A stretch of DNA of 45,348 bases from Pseudonocardia sp. 73-21 (GTDB lineage Bacteria; Actinomycetota; Actinomycetes; Mycobacteriales; Pseudonocardiaceae): NCBI RefSeq assembly GCF_001899645.1, contig NZ_MKVV01000053.1, forward strand, positions 91,425 through 136,772, given 5' to 3'. The notes beneath the pieces were generated by a model. The model was not told the origin of the DNA. It saw only the letters and a program-made list of their open reading frames with translations, and ran no database searches. The position numbers and the translations under genes are program-made. This document shows, piece after piece, positions 18,205 through 26,842 of the stretch; the stretch's first letter is position 1, and each line of letters opens with the position of its first letter.

Positions 18205-20643
18205 GTGGCGTCGGTTCCACCGACTGCCGTGGGTTCCACCCGGGTGCTGTCCCCGGTCACCTACGCGGAGCTGATTGATCTCGTGCAGGACCAGGTCGGG
18301 CGCAGCTACGCGCCGACCCTGGACGCTCGTCGGCGCCTGCTCGCGCTGGTGCAGGAGATGGCGTCCGAACACGAGCCCGACACCGCAGGTCTGCTGGAGG
18401 GACGCACCTGGCGGATCGCCTCGGTCGCGATCTCCGGGCTCGGTGGCGTCGGGACGCTCCTACCGGGCCGGCTCGACCTCGAACCGGTCGCCGGTCTGCT
18501 CGTCGTCCGGGGGCCCAACGGATCCGGTAAGACGAGCATCGCCAAGGCGCTCGAGGTGTCGCTCCGCGGTGACCAGGCGGTGGCGGACGAGGCGGTGGGT
18601 GACTTGTGGGCGACCGCGCTGCTGGCCGAGGGTGCCCCGAGTGCGGAGATCGAGGTCGTCCTGGCCAGCGGGGCGGCCCGGCTGACCATCCGTTCAGAAC
18701 TTGGCGACGCCACCGGTTCGCGCTGTGCGGCGGAGATCGCCGACGCCGACGGCGTCCGGCAGGTGGAACTCGGTCGGGCCTGGAAGGACGCCGTCCAGGC
18801 GTCGCGGTCCTGCTACAGCTACGCCCGCCTGCAGGCACGGCTGCAGAAGCCGCTGGACCTGCAGGAGTTCCTCCTGGAGCTGCTGGTCCTCGGGCCGGTC
18901 TGGCAGGAGGTGCGCGACGAGCTGGAACGTCGGAGCGAGCGGGCCGCCGACGCGGCGCGGCAGCTCACGAAGGCCAAGGGGCAGGCGAGCGCGGCCGAGC
19001 GCTCGATGAACGAGCGGTTCCGTGCCGATCCGCGCCGTCCTCGCCCCCTGCCCGACATCGAGTGGCCGACGTCCTGGGACGTGGACATCGACGCCTGGAT
19101 GGACGGCAACGGCCTCGTCGACCATGCGGAGATCAGTTCGGTAGCCGTCGCCGACGACCTGGAGGAGCGTGCCGAGCAACTCAGAGCCCGCCTGGCCCAG
19201 GCCGAACGCGAGCTGAGCGCTGCGGAGACGCACCTGGACTCCCCGCACCTGGCGCGGACGGCCCACCATCTCGACGCGCTCGCCGGCGATGATGCGATAC
19301 CGGACGGTGAGTGTCCGTTGTGTGGCAGCCACGTCGACTGGCGGACGCATGCGCGGGATGTCGTCCGGGGAGTCGATGCCTGGCGCACGAACGCGCGCGC
19401 GGTCGAGGAGGCTGTTGGAGCCGCCGACTCATGGAACGATCAGGTCCTGCGGCCGCTGTTCGGGTCGGACGTGCCGGGCGGCCCCGAATCGGCAGCCCGG
19501 GAGCTCGCCGCTGCCGTCCGTGCTGACGGGACTCGTGCGCACTCCCGTGCCCACCAGGCGGCCCGTGCCCTGCTGGCCGCTATGAGCGGCGGAGCCCATC
19601 GGGAGTGGCTGGCGACGCTGCGCGCCAGCTCGGACGCGGCGGCGGAGTGGCGACGCGCGCGCGTCGAGGTGGCAACGGCCTTCGTGGTGTCCTGGCGGGA
19701 GCACCAGAAGGCCGCGAGGGACGCCGACAGCTGGACCAAGGCGTCGGCGACCCTCGACGACATCCAGGTCGAGCTGCGGCAGCGTCGCCAGGACGACGTC
19801 ACGTCGGGCATGCGGACCGCGGTCGCCGCCATGCTTCCCGAAGCCCAGATCGAGATCACGAGGATCAAGCACGAGGGCAAGGTCAAGCAGCGGCGCGGGG
19901 TGCAGGTCGCTATGACCATCGGTGGCGTCCCCGCCACGCTCGGCATGCTGAGCAGTGGCCAGCGCAACGCCCTTCTCCTGGCGCCGCTGACGATGCTCGG
20001 CACCACCAACGCGTTCGGGTTCCTCGTCGTGGACGATCCCATCCATGCGCTCGACACCACGCGGGTCGACCGCGTCGCAGCCGAGCTCGCCCGGCTCGCC
20101 TCCACCCAGCAGGTCCTGGTGTTCACCCATGATCCCCGGCTGGAGGAGCACCTCCGTGCCCGGATCCCCGACGTCGGGGTCATCGCCGTGGAGCGGGACC
20201 CGGCCACCCAGGAGGTCACCTGGGTGCGGCACCGGACGCCGTGGGAGGCACTGCTCGCCGAGGCGGAGACCTTCAAGTCGGACTCGATGGCGGACAAGTG
20301 GCGGGCTACCGCGTCGGTCGAGTCGATCGTGACGGGCTTGTGCCGCAACGCGCTCGACGGGGCCATCCGGCACGCGTTGATCACCCACGCCGTCCGCCGT
20401 GGAAAGGACGTCGCGGACGCACTCGATGAGCTCGGTGATCAACCGACCCGCAAGAGGATCAAGCATGTCGTGACGCTGGCGGGCGGTCCCGGCGTGCTGC
20501 GCCGGACCGAGGCGTGTCGCGACAGCCATCTCGACCGCTGGAACTCCGGCACCCACGGCGACGGCACGGCCGGGCTGGATCTGCAGACCGAGATCCGCGC
20601 AGCCCGCCGGGCCTGCACCGAGCTCACGAACTTCTCGTGGTGA
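18205..20643 (+). CDS. SMC/RecF-like ATPase with zinc hook
   Basis: 812 residues from GTG 18205, with AGGAAAGGA eight bases upstream and a 38-base gap from the methylase stop. ABC-type ATPase halves flank a long helical middle: Walker A GPNGSGKTS (K109), a C370-PL-C373 hook within coiled-coil-like sequence, signature LSSGQRN (near 583), Walker B FLVVDDP (D610-D611) and an H-loop FTHD. Rad50/SMC-like proteins dimerise through such hooks and hold or scan DNA. Defence relatives (Lamassu LmuB, Septu PtuA, RloC) couple sensing to an effector. The C-terminal 120 residues beyond the ATPase contain a helical CRNALDGAIRHALI stretch, possibly a partner or RNase-like domain, though I cannot assign it. 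Its TGA overlaps the next ATG, so it probably works with the small protein and the DUF262 protein that follow. Confidence 0.85.
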   Translation: MASVPPTAVGSTRVLSPVTYAELIDLVQDQVGRSYAPTLDARRRLLALVQEMASEHEPDTAGLLEGRTWRIASVAISGLGGVGTLLPGRLDLEPVAGLLVVRGPNGSGKTSIAKALEVSLRGDQAVADEAVGDLWATALLAEGAPSAEIEVVLASGAARLTIRSELGDATGSRCAAEIADADGVRQVELGRAWKDAVQASRSCYSYARLQARLQKPLDLQEFLLELLVLGPVWQEVRDELERRSERAADAARQLTKAKGQASAAERSMNERFRADPRRPRPLPDIEWPTSWDVDIDAWMDGNGLVDHAEISSVAVADDLEERAEQLRARLAQAERELSAAETHLDSPHLARTAHHLDALAGDDAIPDGECPLCGSHVDWRTHARDVVRGVDAWRTNARAVEEAVGAADSWNDQVLRPLFGSDVPGGPESAARELAAAVRADGTRAHSRAHQAARALLAAMSGGAHREWLATLRASSDAAAEWRRARVEVATAFVVSWREHQKAARDADSWTKASATLDDIQVELRQRRQDDVTSGMRTAVAAMLPEAQIEITRIKHEGKVKQRRGVQVAMTIGGVPATLGMLSSGQRNALLLAPLTMLGTTNAFGFLVVDDPIHALDTTRVDRVAAELARLASTQQVLVFTHDPRLEEHLRARIPDVGVIAVERDPATQEVTWVRHRTPWEALLAEAETFKSDSMADKWRATASVESIVTGLCRNALDGAIRHALITHAVRRGKDVADALDELGDQPTRKRIKHVVTLAGGPGVLRRTEACRDSHLDRWNSGTHGDGTAGLDLQTEIRAARRACTELTNFSW

Positions 20644-21020
20644 TGGGAACCCCGCTGAGCGCCACGAGTCAGCGCCGCATCCGAGTCCTGCTCGTCCGGC
20701 AGGATCTGGAGCTGCTCGCCGCTGACCTGTTGCGGGCGGCGGAAGGCGGTGTCGCCGCGGACCGCACCCACGCCTACATCCGGAGCAGGCTGCTGCTCGT
20801 CGCCGCGGGAGCGTCCGGCGAGGAGTGGCTCCAGCTGAGGAACGTGGCACGGCGGGCGGGGACGGTCTATCGGGAGACCTCCGACGTGCTGCACAGCAAC
20901 CGCGCCTTCGGCGACGTGCCGGAGGTGCTGGTGACCGAATGGGAAGAGGTTGTCGCGACGTTGCGCGCCGCGGTCGCCGAGAAACTCCAACCGATGTCCG
21001 CGGAGGGGATCGAGCAGTGA
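20643..21020 (+). CDS. Small helical protein, HEPN-like candidate
   Basis: 125 residues from ATG 20643; GTG 20640 is an in-frame alternative one codon earlier. It overlaps both neighbours: TGATG with the ATPase, and GTGA with the DUF262 gene at 21017-21020. The sequence looks all-helical. Its YRETSDVLHSNR stretch contains R77-x6-H84, which fits the R-x4-6-H motif of HEPN RNases, and this is the only motif I can point to. If it is HEPN, it could be the toxic RNase arm released by the SMC-like ATPase. Otherwise it may be an adaptor joining the ATPase to the DUF262 nuclease. I do not recognise a named family. The gene is well supported by coupling; the function is weak. Confidence 0.75.
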   Translation: MGTPLSATSQRRIRVLLVRQDLELLAADLLRAAEGGVAADRTHAYIRSRLLLVAAGASGEEWLQLRNVARRAGTVYRETSDVLHSNRAFGDVPEVLVTEWEEVVATLRAAVAEKLQPMSAEGIEQ

Positions 21021-22795
21021 TCAAGTCAGCCAACCAGTACCCGGTGCACGAGCTGCTCTCGTTCGAGGGCAACCTCACCTACCGGGTTCCGCCGTACCAG
21101 CGGGAGTATTCGTGGCAGAAGGCGCAGTGGGAGGATCTTTTCCAGGATCTCGTCGAGACCGACGATGCGCACTTCCTCGGCACGATCATCACGCTCAACC
21201 AGACCGTGGACGCGGTCGCGAGCGGCGTCCTGGAACTCATCGACGGTCAGCAGCGGGCCACGACCCTCACGCTCTTGCTTGCGGCGATCTACTCCCTGCT
21301 CAACGAGCATCGCGACAATCTCGACGACGAGGCCCGCAACGAGCTGTTCAACCTGGGGCGACGGCTCGTCGGTAAGGGCGGAAAGCTGCGGGTCACGCCG
21401 CAGACGCAGGGCTACAACCGCGACGATTATGTGACGGTACTCGCGGATGCGGGTCTCAGCGTGGAGCAGTCCACGAAGAAGCCGTATTTCTCCCTTCGCC
21501 GCATCTCCAAGTGTTATCAGTACTTTCGCAGCGCGATCAGCAGATTCGGTGAGACCAACGGGTGGGATGACGTCAAGGCCGCCCGGGCCGTCCTCGACGC
21601 GGTCCAGAAGGCGATCCTGGTGAAGATCGAGGTGGCGAATCACGCCGACGCGTTCGTGCTGTTCGAATCGCTGAACAACCGCGGGATGCCACTCACCCCG
21701 GTCGACCTGATCAAGAATCACCTCCTCGCCGTATCGGAACGGCACGGCGCCATGCACGTCGATGACGCGTTCAAGCTGTGGAACGAGATGCTGACGAGTC
21801 TCGGTGACAACTACGCGAACCAGGAGCGGTTTCTGCGGCACTACTACAACGCGTTCAAGGCCGAGCTCCCCGACGTGCCCAACGCGCCCGTCGCCACGCG
21901 CACGAAGCTGATCCGCATCTACGAGACCCTGCTCGGCAAGGACATCAAGGCCGGCGCCGACGATCTGGTCGAGGCCAGCCGGATCTACGGCCGGATCACC
22001 TGCGTGGTGGAGACGGATGTGACCACGCCGCTCGACGAGGCGTTCCGTCAACTGATGCGTGCGCAGGGGTCACCGTCGTACGTGTTGGTGATGTGGTTGC
22101 TCAGCAAGCAGGCGACACTCGAGCTGACCGAGGCACATCTGGTCATCGTCGCCCGGCGGTTGACGAGCTTCTTCGTCCGGCGCAACCTGACGGGCTTCCC
22201 GCAGACCTATGCGTTGCCGAAGCTGTTCATGACGATGATCGAGCAGCTCGACGGGCTGAGCGGCGCCGGAATCGTCGACGTCATCATGCAGGCGCTCGCG
22301 GATGCGTCGTCCAGCGAAGAGGAGTTTCGCCGGCGCCTGGAAGGCCCGATCTACGAGGAGAACACCGACGTCGCCCGCTTCCTGCTCACGACGCTCTCCG
22401 AGGACGCGATGACGAAAGAGACCTGGACGGATCTCTGGGCGCAGGAGAAGGGGCATTTTGTGTGGACGATCGAGCACATCCTGCCCCAGGGTGCGAATCT
22501 GCCGGACGCGTGGAGGCAGATGCTGGGGGGTGACGCCGCGGCCGCTGCGGCACAGGAAGCCGATGTACACCGGCTCGGAAACCTGACCATCACGGCGTAC
22601 AACAGCACGCTCGGCAACAAGTCGTTCCCCGAGAAGCGTGACCGCACCGATGCTCGCGGCAATGCCATCGGCTATCGGAACGGGCTGGCACTCAACACCG
22701 ACCTCGCCGACCGACAGACCTGGACGGTCGGGGACATCGTGGAGCGCACCACAACCCTCGCCGACAGGATCGTGACGCGGTTCCCCCTGACGTGA
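21017..22795 (+). CDS. DUF262/DUF1524 (GmrSD-type) nuclease
   Basis: 592 residues from GTG 21017, overlapping the preceding stop. The N-terminal DUF262 domain shows VPPYQREYSW and the diagnostic D76GQQR80, a ParB/Srx-like fold that in GmrS and BrxU binds or hydrolyses nucleotide. The C-terminal DUF1524 domain has IEHILPQ with H487, then RLGNLTITAYNSTLGN, the His-Me finger (HNH-like) nuclease signature. GmrSD and BrxU cut DNA with modified cytosines, so this enzyme may attack phages that hide behind base modification, complementing the methylation-sensitive parts of the locus. It is the last gene of the plus-strand operon, with only 13 bases to the convergent UvrD-like gene. The domain calls are firm; its substrate is inference. 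Confidence 0.9.
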   Translation: MIKSANQYPVHELLSFEGNLTYRVPPYQREYSWQKAQWEDLFQDLVETDDAHFLGTIITLNQTVDAVASGVLELIDGQQRATTLTLLLAAIYSLLNEHRDNLDDEARNELFNLGRRLVGKGGKLRVTPQTQGYNRDDYVTVLADAGLSVEQSTKKPYFSLRRISKCYQYFRSAISRFGETNGWDDVKAARAVLDAVQKAILVKIEVANHADAFVLFESLNNRGMPLTPVDLIKNHLLAVSERHGAMHVDDAFKLWNEMLTSLGDNYANQERFLRHYYNAFKAELPDVPNAPVATRTKLIRIYETLLGKDIKAGADDLVEASRIYGRITCVVETDVTTPLDEAFRQLMRAQGSPSYVLVMWLLSKQATLELTEAHLVIVARRLTSFFVRRNLTGFPQTYALPKLFMTMIEQLDGLSGAGIVDVIMQALADASSSEEEFRRRLEGPIYEENTDVARFLLTTLSEDAMTKETWTDLWAQEKGHFVWTIEHILPQGANLPDAWRQMLGGDAAAAAAQEADVHRLGNLTITAYNSTLGNKSFPEKRDRTDARGNAIGYRNGLALNTDLADRQTWTVGDIVERTTTLADRIVTRFPLT

Positions 22796-22808
22796 GTAGG
22801 CACGGCGG

Positions 22809-24887
22809 TCACGTCGTGCTGGGGACCAAATCACTGGCCGCGCCGCTCCACGAGACCCGGAGCCGTTCCCGTGCGCGGGTGCACGCGACGAACAGCAGGC
22901 AGCGCTCCTGCTGCACGTCCAGTGCGTGGCGGACCGGGTCGTCCGCGACCGGTGTGACGGCCTTCTGCAGCGGGAACGACCGCTTGCCGACGCCGACCAC
23001 CGCGACGCAACGGAACTCCAGGCCCTTCATCCCGTGCATCGTGCTGATCCGCACGGCGTCGGCCGGCGGGCTGCTGTCGCGCAGCTCGGCCGTCTCGATG
23101 CCGTGCACTCCCAGTTCCTTGGCCATGGCGCGGGCGTGCGGGAAGGTCCGCGCAACCACGACGATGTCGGCGCCGGCCACCCCGTCCTCGCGCCACTGCT
23201 CGATCGCGAGCGCGAGATCCTCGGCTTCCCGGGCCGCGTTCGCCGCCGGGGCGATCTCGGGCTCGGCGCCGTTTAGGGCCGAGTGGTAGCCCGCCAGCGA
23301 GTCGACACCCTCGTCGAGATCGGCGACCGCGGACGCGCCGAGGATGCGCATCGACCACCGGAGGATCTCCGCCGTGGTGCGGTAGTTGATCCGCAGCTGG
23401 GCCGCGCGGCCGCGGACGTCGATGCCGACCCGGCGTAGCGACACGTGGTTGCCGTAGATCCGCTGGTGCGGGTCGCCGGTCAGGAACAGGTCGTCCGCAC
23501 CGGGCGGCGTGGCGGCGCGCAGCAACCGCCACTGCGCGGGATGCAGGTCCTGGATCTCGTCGACGACGACATGCCGGAATGGCGGGCTCGGACGCGCGGC
23601 CACCAGCCGGGCGGCCTCGTCGGCCACGGTCAGAAACGTCCACAACCCGTCCCGGCGGAGATCATCGGTGAAAGAGCCGATGCGCGGCCAGATCTGCTGC
23701 TTCTGCCGCCGTGTCAACCCGCGCCCGCGGCCCCGACGGGGTGCCGCCAGGTAGCCCTCCAACGTGTGGACGTCGTTCGCGAGCACGACCTGGCGCCACT
23801 CCTCCAGCAGGAACGCGGGTGTGAACGTCCCGTCGCCCGCCAGCCGTTCGCGCAGCTGCTCGTCGTCGACGATGGTGACCGTGCCGTGTTCGGCGCGAAC
23901 GACACCCAGCGCCCACCGGTCGACGTTCAGCACCGCCACCGCACGGCGCTCGTCGGTGTCGAGGAGGGCCTCCAGGTCGCGTTCCAGCGCCTCGGCCAGG
24001 CCGCGGGAGAAGGACGTCAGCAGGACCGAGCGTGGCGGGAGCTCCCGCCCGGTGACCAGGTGCTTGACCCGGTGCAGCGCCACGACGGTCTTGCCGGTGC
24101 CGGGTCCGCCGGTCACCTGCGCACTGCCGGTGTAGGACGGCCGGTACGCCAGCTCCTCCTGCGCCGGATGCAGGAAGATCCGCCACAGCGACAGCGGCTT
24201 GTCGAGCAGCTCGACAAGCTCGGCCGGACCGTCGACGAGCGCGATCCGGCCCTGCGTGCGCTCCACCGCAGCCACGATGTCGTCCTGATCGATCGGCCCC
24301 TCGGGGATCCTCGGCGCCACGACGTCGGCCCACACCTGCTCGACGGTCATCCCCGTCGCCAGGCCGTAGAGCACCTCGTACTGGTTGGCCGGGATGAAGG
24401 GCTCGACCGCCTCCAGCGCGAGGTCATCGTTCAGCGTTCGGGCCAGCCTGCGCACCTGATCGTCGACACCGAGCCGGGCGAGGTCGCCGTCGTCGACGTG
24501 GGCGAGGAGCGGGTCTGCCACGACCGGGATCTCGTCACCCGACATCTTCTCGATCATGGCGATGTCGCGGACCTCCAGGACACCGGAGACCTCGTTGATC
24601 GAGAAGACGCGCCGACGGGCCCACTCGGCGGCCTCGTCGTGCCCCATCACGCGCAGCAGCGTGTACCGGTCGCCCGACACCGGCGCGAGGACGACGCCAC
24701 GCCAGTAGTCGGTGATCCGGATCGTGCGCACCCGGTCGTCGCGCATGTTGGCGAGCTTCTCGAGGTGCATGCCGGCGTGGGTGTGCTCGGCGAACTTCGT
24801 CAGCGCCTCGACCGTCTGCTTGCGGACCGGTGGCTGGAGTTTGGCCAGCTCGCCGAGGAACTCGACCGTCACGGCCAGCTGAGGCAC
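22809..24887 (-). CDS. RelE/ParE-like domain fused to UvrD-family helicase
   Basis: 692 residues from GTG 24887, with GGAGG eight bases upstream. The first 90 residues (EFLGELAKLQPPVRKQTVEA, then a region with MRDDRVRTIRITDYWRGVV) resemble the RelE/ParE toxin fold. The rest is a superfamily 1A helicase: Walker A GGPGTGKT (K266), Walker B VVDEIQDLHPAQ, GDPHQRIYG, a YRTT motif and HGMKGLEF near the C-terminus. UvrD/Rep-like enzymes unwind DNA 3' to 5'. The toxin-like part is not paired with an antitoxin gene here and probably serves as a binding module, though RNase activity cannot be excluded. It is convergent with the defence operon, 13 bases away, and its promoter region borders the candidate transfer origin. 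Membership of the defence system is inferred from position and family. Confidence 0.87.
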   Translation of the reverse strand: MPQLAVTVEFLGELAKLQPPVRKQTVEALTKFAEHTHAGMHLEKLANMRDDRVRTIRITDYWRGVVLAPVSGDRYTLLRVMGHDEAAEWARRRVFSINEVSGVLEVRDIAMIEKMSGDEIPVVADPLLAHVDDGDLARLGVDDQVRRLARTLNDDLALEAVEPFIPANQYEVLYGLATGMTVEQVWADVVAPRIPEGPIDQDDIVAAVERTQGRIALVDGPAELVELLDKPLSLWRIFLHPAQEELAYRPSYTGSAQVTGGPGTGKTVVALHRVKHLVTGRELPPRSVLLTSFSRGLAEALERDLEALLDTDERRAVAVLNVDRWALGVVRAEHGTVTIVDDEQLRERLAGDGTFTPAFLLEEWRQVVLANDVHTLEGYLAAPRRGRGRGLTRRQKQQIWPRIGSFTDDLRRDGLWTFLTVADEAARLVAARPSPPFRHVVVDEIQDLHPAQWRLLRAATPPGADDLFLTGDPHQRIYGNHVSLRRVGIDVRGRAAQLRINYRTTAEILRWSMRILGASAVADLDEGVDSLAGYHSALNGAEPEIAPAANAAREAEDLALAIEQWREDGVAGADIVVVARTFPHARAMAKELGVHGIETAELRDSSPPADAVRISTMHGMKGLEFRCVAVVGVGKRSFPLQKAVTPVADDPVRHALDVQQERCLLFVACTRARERLRVSWSGAASDLVPSTT

Positions 24888-24967
24888 GATCTGCCCTCCT
24901 CGTCGGAATCAGGGGCATCATCAGCTTGCCATCAACTGTGTCCGTGGGGTTGCCGGGAGCGAGATAT

Positions 24968-25017
24968 TGCCGGAAGCGATGCTTCCGGCAGGGTGGTCGG
25001 AACGGGGGCGTTCCGAC
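24968..25017. repeat. Tandem perfect hairpins, candidate oriT
   Basis: Two perfect inverted repeats lie five bases apart: TGCCGGAAGC-GAT-GCTTCCGGCA (24968-24990) and GTCGGAACG-GGGG-CGTTCCGAC (24996-25017). Their stems share a GGAA/TTCC core. They lie in the 187-base gap between the UvrD-like gene and the MobC-like gene, which is followed by a relaxase. That is where transfer origins with relaxosome-binding inverted repeats are usually found. A two-hairpin terminator or a MobC operator are alternatives; there is no T-run after either stem on the plus strand, which weakens the terminator reading. Confidence 0.55.
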
Positions 25018-25074
25018 TGCTGAGGGCGATGGGCGACCACGTCGCCGTCCACGGTCACGTCGACCCTCGAGATC

Positions 25075-25380
25075 GTGGATCAGGGTGGGGTGCGGCGCCG
25101 ACGGCAGCGGGCTGGCCCGCCGCGGGTGCGGCAGGTGGTGGTGCGGTTCTCCGATGCGGAGCTGGACGCGGTCTGTAGCCGGGCGGAGGCTCGGGGGCTG
25201 GCAGTGGGGGCGTGGATCGGGGATGTCGCTGTCCGCGCGGCGCATGAGGGCCAGGAGCTGACGGTCTCCGCCCAGCGGGATCTGCTGCAGGAGCTGATCG
25301 CCGCCCGTCCTGGCGTCGTCGGCGATCTCGCCAGCGTTGTGGACGAGTTGATCGACGTTCTGGTCGAGCGGCTGTCGTGA
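25075..25380 (+). CDS. MobC-like relaxosome accessory protein
   Basis: 101 residues from GTG 25075; GTG 25090 is an alternative and neither has a strong ribosome site. A basic N-terminus (RRRRQRAGPPR) leads into VVVRFSDAELDAVCSRAEA, a ribbon-helix-helix-like segment like that in MobC proteins, then helices ending in DELIDVLVERLS. MobC proteins bind oriT and help the relaxase open the strand at nic. Its stop overlaps the relaxase start (GTGA 25377-25380), the usual mobC-relaxase arrangement in actinomycete mobile elements. The hairpins 60-110 bases upstream are its probable target. The family call is good although the protein is short. Confidence 0.8.
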   Translation: MDQGGVRRRRQRAGPPRVRQVVVRFSDAELDAVCSRAEARGLAVGAWIGDVAVRAAHEGQELTVSAQRDLLQELIAARPGVVGDLASVVDELIDVLVERLS

Positions 25381-26807
25381 TCACGAAGGTGGTGCACGGC
25401 TGGCGGGTCGGCGGGCTGATCGCGTATCTGATGGGGCCGGGGCGGGCGGAGGAGCACCGGAACCCGCACGTGATCGCCTCGTGGGACGGGCGGGACGCGG
25501 GATGGCAGCCGGTGCGGTCGGGTCCGGCTGAGTGGGATCTGGAGCTGGGGCCGTTGATCCGGGCGATGCGGGCACCGGCGGTCGCGGCGGGGCTCACGGA
25601 GACGCCCGAGTCGGAGGGGAAGCGGGGGTACGTGTGGCACTGCTCGGCCCGTGTCGCTGCCGCCGACCGCACCCTGACCGATGCGGAGTGGGCGTCGGTG
25701 GCACGGGAGCTGCTGCACGGCGCCGGGGTCGCCGAGCGGGACGATCCGGGTGGGCCGCGGTGGGTGGCGGTCCGGCACGCCGATGACCACATCCACATCG
25801 CGGTGGTGCTGGTTCGCCAGGACACCGGGCGACGGTTCTGGCCTTATCGCGACTATCCGAAGCTGCGGGTGGCGGCGCAGGCGGTGGAGCGGCGGTTCGG
25901 GCTCACGGTGACGGCGGGCGCGGACGGGACGGCGGAGCGGGCGCCGTCGCGGGGTGAGCGGGAGAAGGCGGCGCGGCAGGGGCGGGTGCCGTCGAGGGTC
26001 GCGCTGGTGCGGGCGGTACGGCGGGCGGCGGTCGCCGCCACCGATGTGGCCTCGTTCGAGAGCGGCCTGCGGGACGCGGGGGTGCTGGTGGAGGTGCGCC
26101 GGGCACCGCCGGGGGATCCGCTCGGGTACAAGGTCGCGATGGTCGGGGACGTGACGGCGGCCGGTTTCCCGATCTTCTTCTCGGGGAGCAAGCTGGCCGC
26201 GGACCTGTCGTTGCCCAGGCTGCTGCGCCGCTGGGAGTCCGCGGCAGGTGATCGGCCCGAGCGGGGCGAGGCGTTGACCGATGCGCGGTTGGCCGTCGGC
26301 CGCGCCCGACGGGCACTGGCCGCGGGCGGCGGGGATGTGGCGGAGGTGGTGCACGCGGCGGCGGACGTCGTGACCGCGGCGGGCGCGTGGGAGCTGGACG
26401 GAACGACCCTGGAGGCGGCGTGCGTCCCGTTCGATCGGGCGGCGCGGATCGTGGGCGGTCGAGTCGGGCGGGCGAGCGCGGAGAGCGTGGAGCTGCGGCG
26501 GGTCGCGCGGCGGCTGATCCGGCGGCGCCCGCCGTCGGACGGAGACGAGCTCGCTGCGGCCGTCGCGTTGGCGTTGGCGCTGGCGGCGCTGGCTCGGGAG
26601 ATCGCGGGATGGCACCGCGACCGTGGACGGCCGCATCAAGCAGCGGCCGCGATGACGGCAGCGGGTGTGGTCGAGGCGTGGTCGACCCGATGGCCGGTCG
26701 CATCACGGCGCGGTCGGGGTGTGGACGAGCGTGCTCCGGTGCCGGCCACCGAGCAGCCACGCCTCGATCCGCGTGCGCTGCGACGGTCGGAGCGACCACG
26801 CGGGTGA
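25377..26807 (+). CDS. Relaxase/mobilisation nuclease
   Basis: 476 residues from GTG 25377. The N-terminus reads GLIAYLMGPGRAEEHRNPHV, the hallmark of actinobacterial mobilisation relaxases. The candidate nucleophile is Y17, and the metal-binding histidine triad is H134-x3-H138-x-H140 in VRHADDHIHIAVVLV. The C-terminal 250 residues are arginine- and alanine-rich with no domain I can name. Relaxases nick oriT, stay bound to the 5' end and are carried to the recipient by a type IV secretion system. No coupling protein (TraG/VirD4) or VirB-type gene is in the window, so the element is either mobilised in trans or its transfer genes lie outside. The call is strong from the motifs and the MobC-like partner. 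Confidence 0.9.
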   Translation: MITKVVHGWRVGGLIAYLMGPGRAEEHRNPHVIASWDGRDAGWQPVRSGPAEWDLELGPLIRAMRAPAVAAGLTETPESEGKRGYVWHCSARVAAADRTLTDAEWASVARELLHGAGVAERDDPGGPRWVAVRHADDHIHIAVVLVRQDTGRRFWPYRDYPKLRVAAQAVERRFGLTVTAGADGTAERAPSRGEREKAARQGRVPSRVALVRAVRRAAVAATDVASFESGLRDAGVLVEVRRAPPGDPLGYKVAMVGDVTAAGFPIFFSGSKLAADLSLPRLLRRWESAAGDRPERGEALTDARLAVGRARRALAAGGGDVAEVVHAAADVVTAAGAWELDGTTLEAACVPFDRAARIVGGRVGRASAESVELRRVARRLIRRRPPSDGDELAAAVALALALAALAREIAGWHRDRGRPHQAAAAMTAAGVVEAWSTRWPVASRRGRGVDERAPVPATEQPRLDPRALRRSERPRG

Positions 26808-26842
26808 CCACCCCGCCATGCTCGCGGAAGGAGGCGGGGAGG

